Shown here piece after piece: positions 63,773 to 64,000 of a DNA stretch of 64,000 nt (position 1 is its first letter; each line of letters begins with the position of its first letter). This DNA is from Hydrogenimonas sp. (GTDB lineage: Bacteria; Campylobacterota; Campylobacteria; Campylobacterales; Hydrogenimonadaceae). The position numbers and the translations under genes were made by a program. The DNA is taken from the NCBI GenBank assembly GCA_003945285.1, contig AP019005.1, positions 1,971,747-2,035,746 on the forward strand. Direction: 5' to 3'. The notes beneath the pieces were generated by a model. That model was not told where the DNA came from, made no database searches, and saw nothing but the letters and a program-made list of their open reading frames with translations.

Positions 63773-64000
63773 ACCAGCTTTTTGAAAATTCGAAGGCATC
63801 GTTGCATACATAGTTCACAGAAGCGCTGCAAAAACGGACCTCTATAGTTTCCGGCAAGGCTTCTGTTAAGCGCTTGCAGTCCGGCCCGACGGTGAGTATA
63901 AACTATATTTTTTAGAGCGAATCTTAATTCGGAGTAATTTTATCCCATTTATTAAAAAATCAGACTACTTGATCTTCTTTATCGGAATTTTTGAACAATT
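63773..64000. other. Right edge, no supported feature
   Basis: After bpt there are 228 bases, AT-rich at the end, without a gene, RNA or clear hairpin that I can support. A promoter for a gene beyond the edge may lie here. Confidence 0.4.

Overview
The window reads as a chromosomal segment of a member of the Campylobacterota (Epsilonproteobacteria) with a fairly balanced base composition, perhaps a sulfur- or hydrogen-oxidising lineage in the Sulfurovum/Nitratifractor/Hydrogenimonas sphere; the genus cannot be fixed from sequence reading alone. The main arguments are the complex I operon (no classical NuoE or NuoF, a 76-residue NuoE substitute, a GltD-like FAD protein in the NuoF position and two consecutive NuoG genes), the close resemblance of RpoC to the Campylobacter protein, and rpoB/rpoC genes that overlap head to tail, the arrangement from which the fused rpoBC of Helicobacter and Wolinella could have come. 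No rRNA genes, CRISPR array, prophage or complete insertion sequence is visible.

Layout. 1-15.8 kb (minus): nuoA-B-C-D-E'-F'-G-G-H-I-J-K-L-M, a proton-pumping quinone reductase that runs off the left edge inside nuoM. 16.5-21.9 kb (minus): radC, an AAA ATPase, an acyl-CoA synthetase and a FadL-type outer-membrane channel. 22.0-24.1 kb (plus): a VolA-like lipase lipoprotein, divergent from fadL, so the three lipid genes form a fatty-acid scavenging module. 24.1-27.3 kb: nfo, a small lipoprotein, tRNA-Glu, a Mut7-C protein and an aldo/keto reductase. 27.8-32.4 kb: a membrane GGDEF-EAL protein in an operon with a LexA/CI-like S24 repressor, divergent from a Y-family DNA polymerase. 32.4-37.0 kb (minus): a compact five-gene operon of ankyrin protein, BRCT-plus-LRV-repeat protein, MoxR ATPase, DUF2201-VWA protein and macrodomain hydrolase; this is the least explained unit here.

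37.3-54.9 kb (minus) is the translation/transcription supercluster, in transcription order: tRNA-Thr(UGU), tRNA-Tyr, tRNA-Gly, tRNA-Thr(GGU), tuf, rpmG, tRNA-Trp, secE, nusG, rplK, rplA, rplJ, rplL, rpoB, rpoC, rpsL, rpsG, fusA, with tRNA-Arg beyond. The head (thrU-tyrU-glyT-thrT-tuf order) matches the classical E. coli arrangement. 55.1-60.8 kb (minus) carries a STAND-like ATPase, a small basic protein, a sulfite/nitrite reductase, an M23 peptidase and a RhlE helicase. 60.9-63.8 kb carries a hemerythrin, a flavodoxin (a plausible electron donor for the unusual complex I), a YaaA-family protein and the leucyltransferase Bpt.

Two small repeat families lie between genes. One is a 166-167 bp element with 18-bp terminal inverted repeats and perfect 5-bp target duplications at both copies (16.1 and 27.5 kb), i.e. 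a MITE. The other is a hairpin-forming REP-like element (19.0 and 59.4 kb). A 100-bp-period imperfect repeat sits between tRNA-Thr and tuf.
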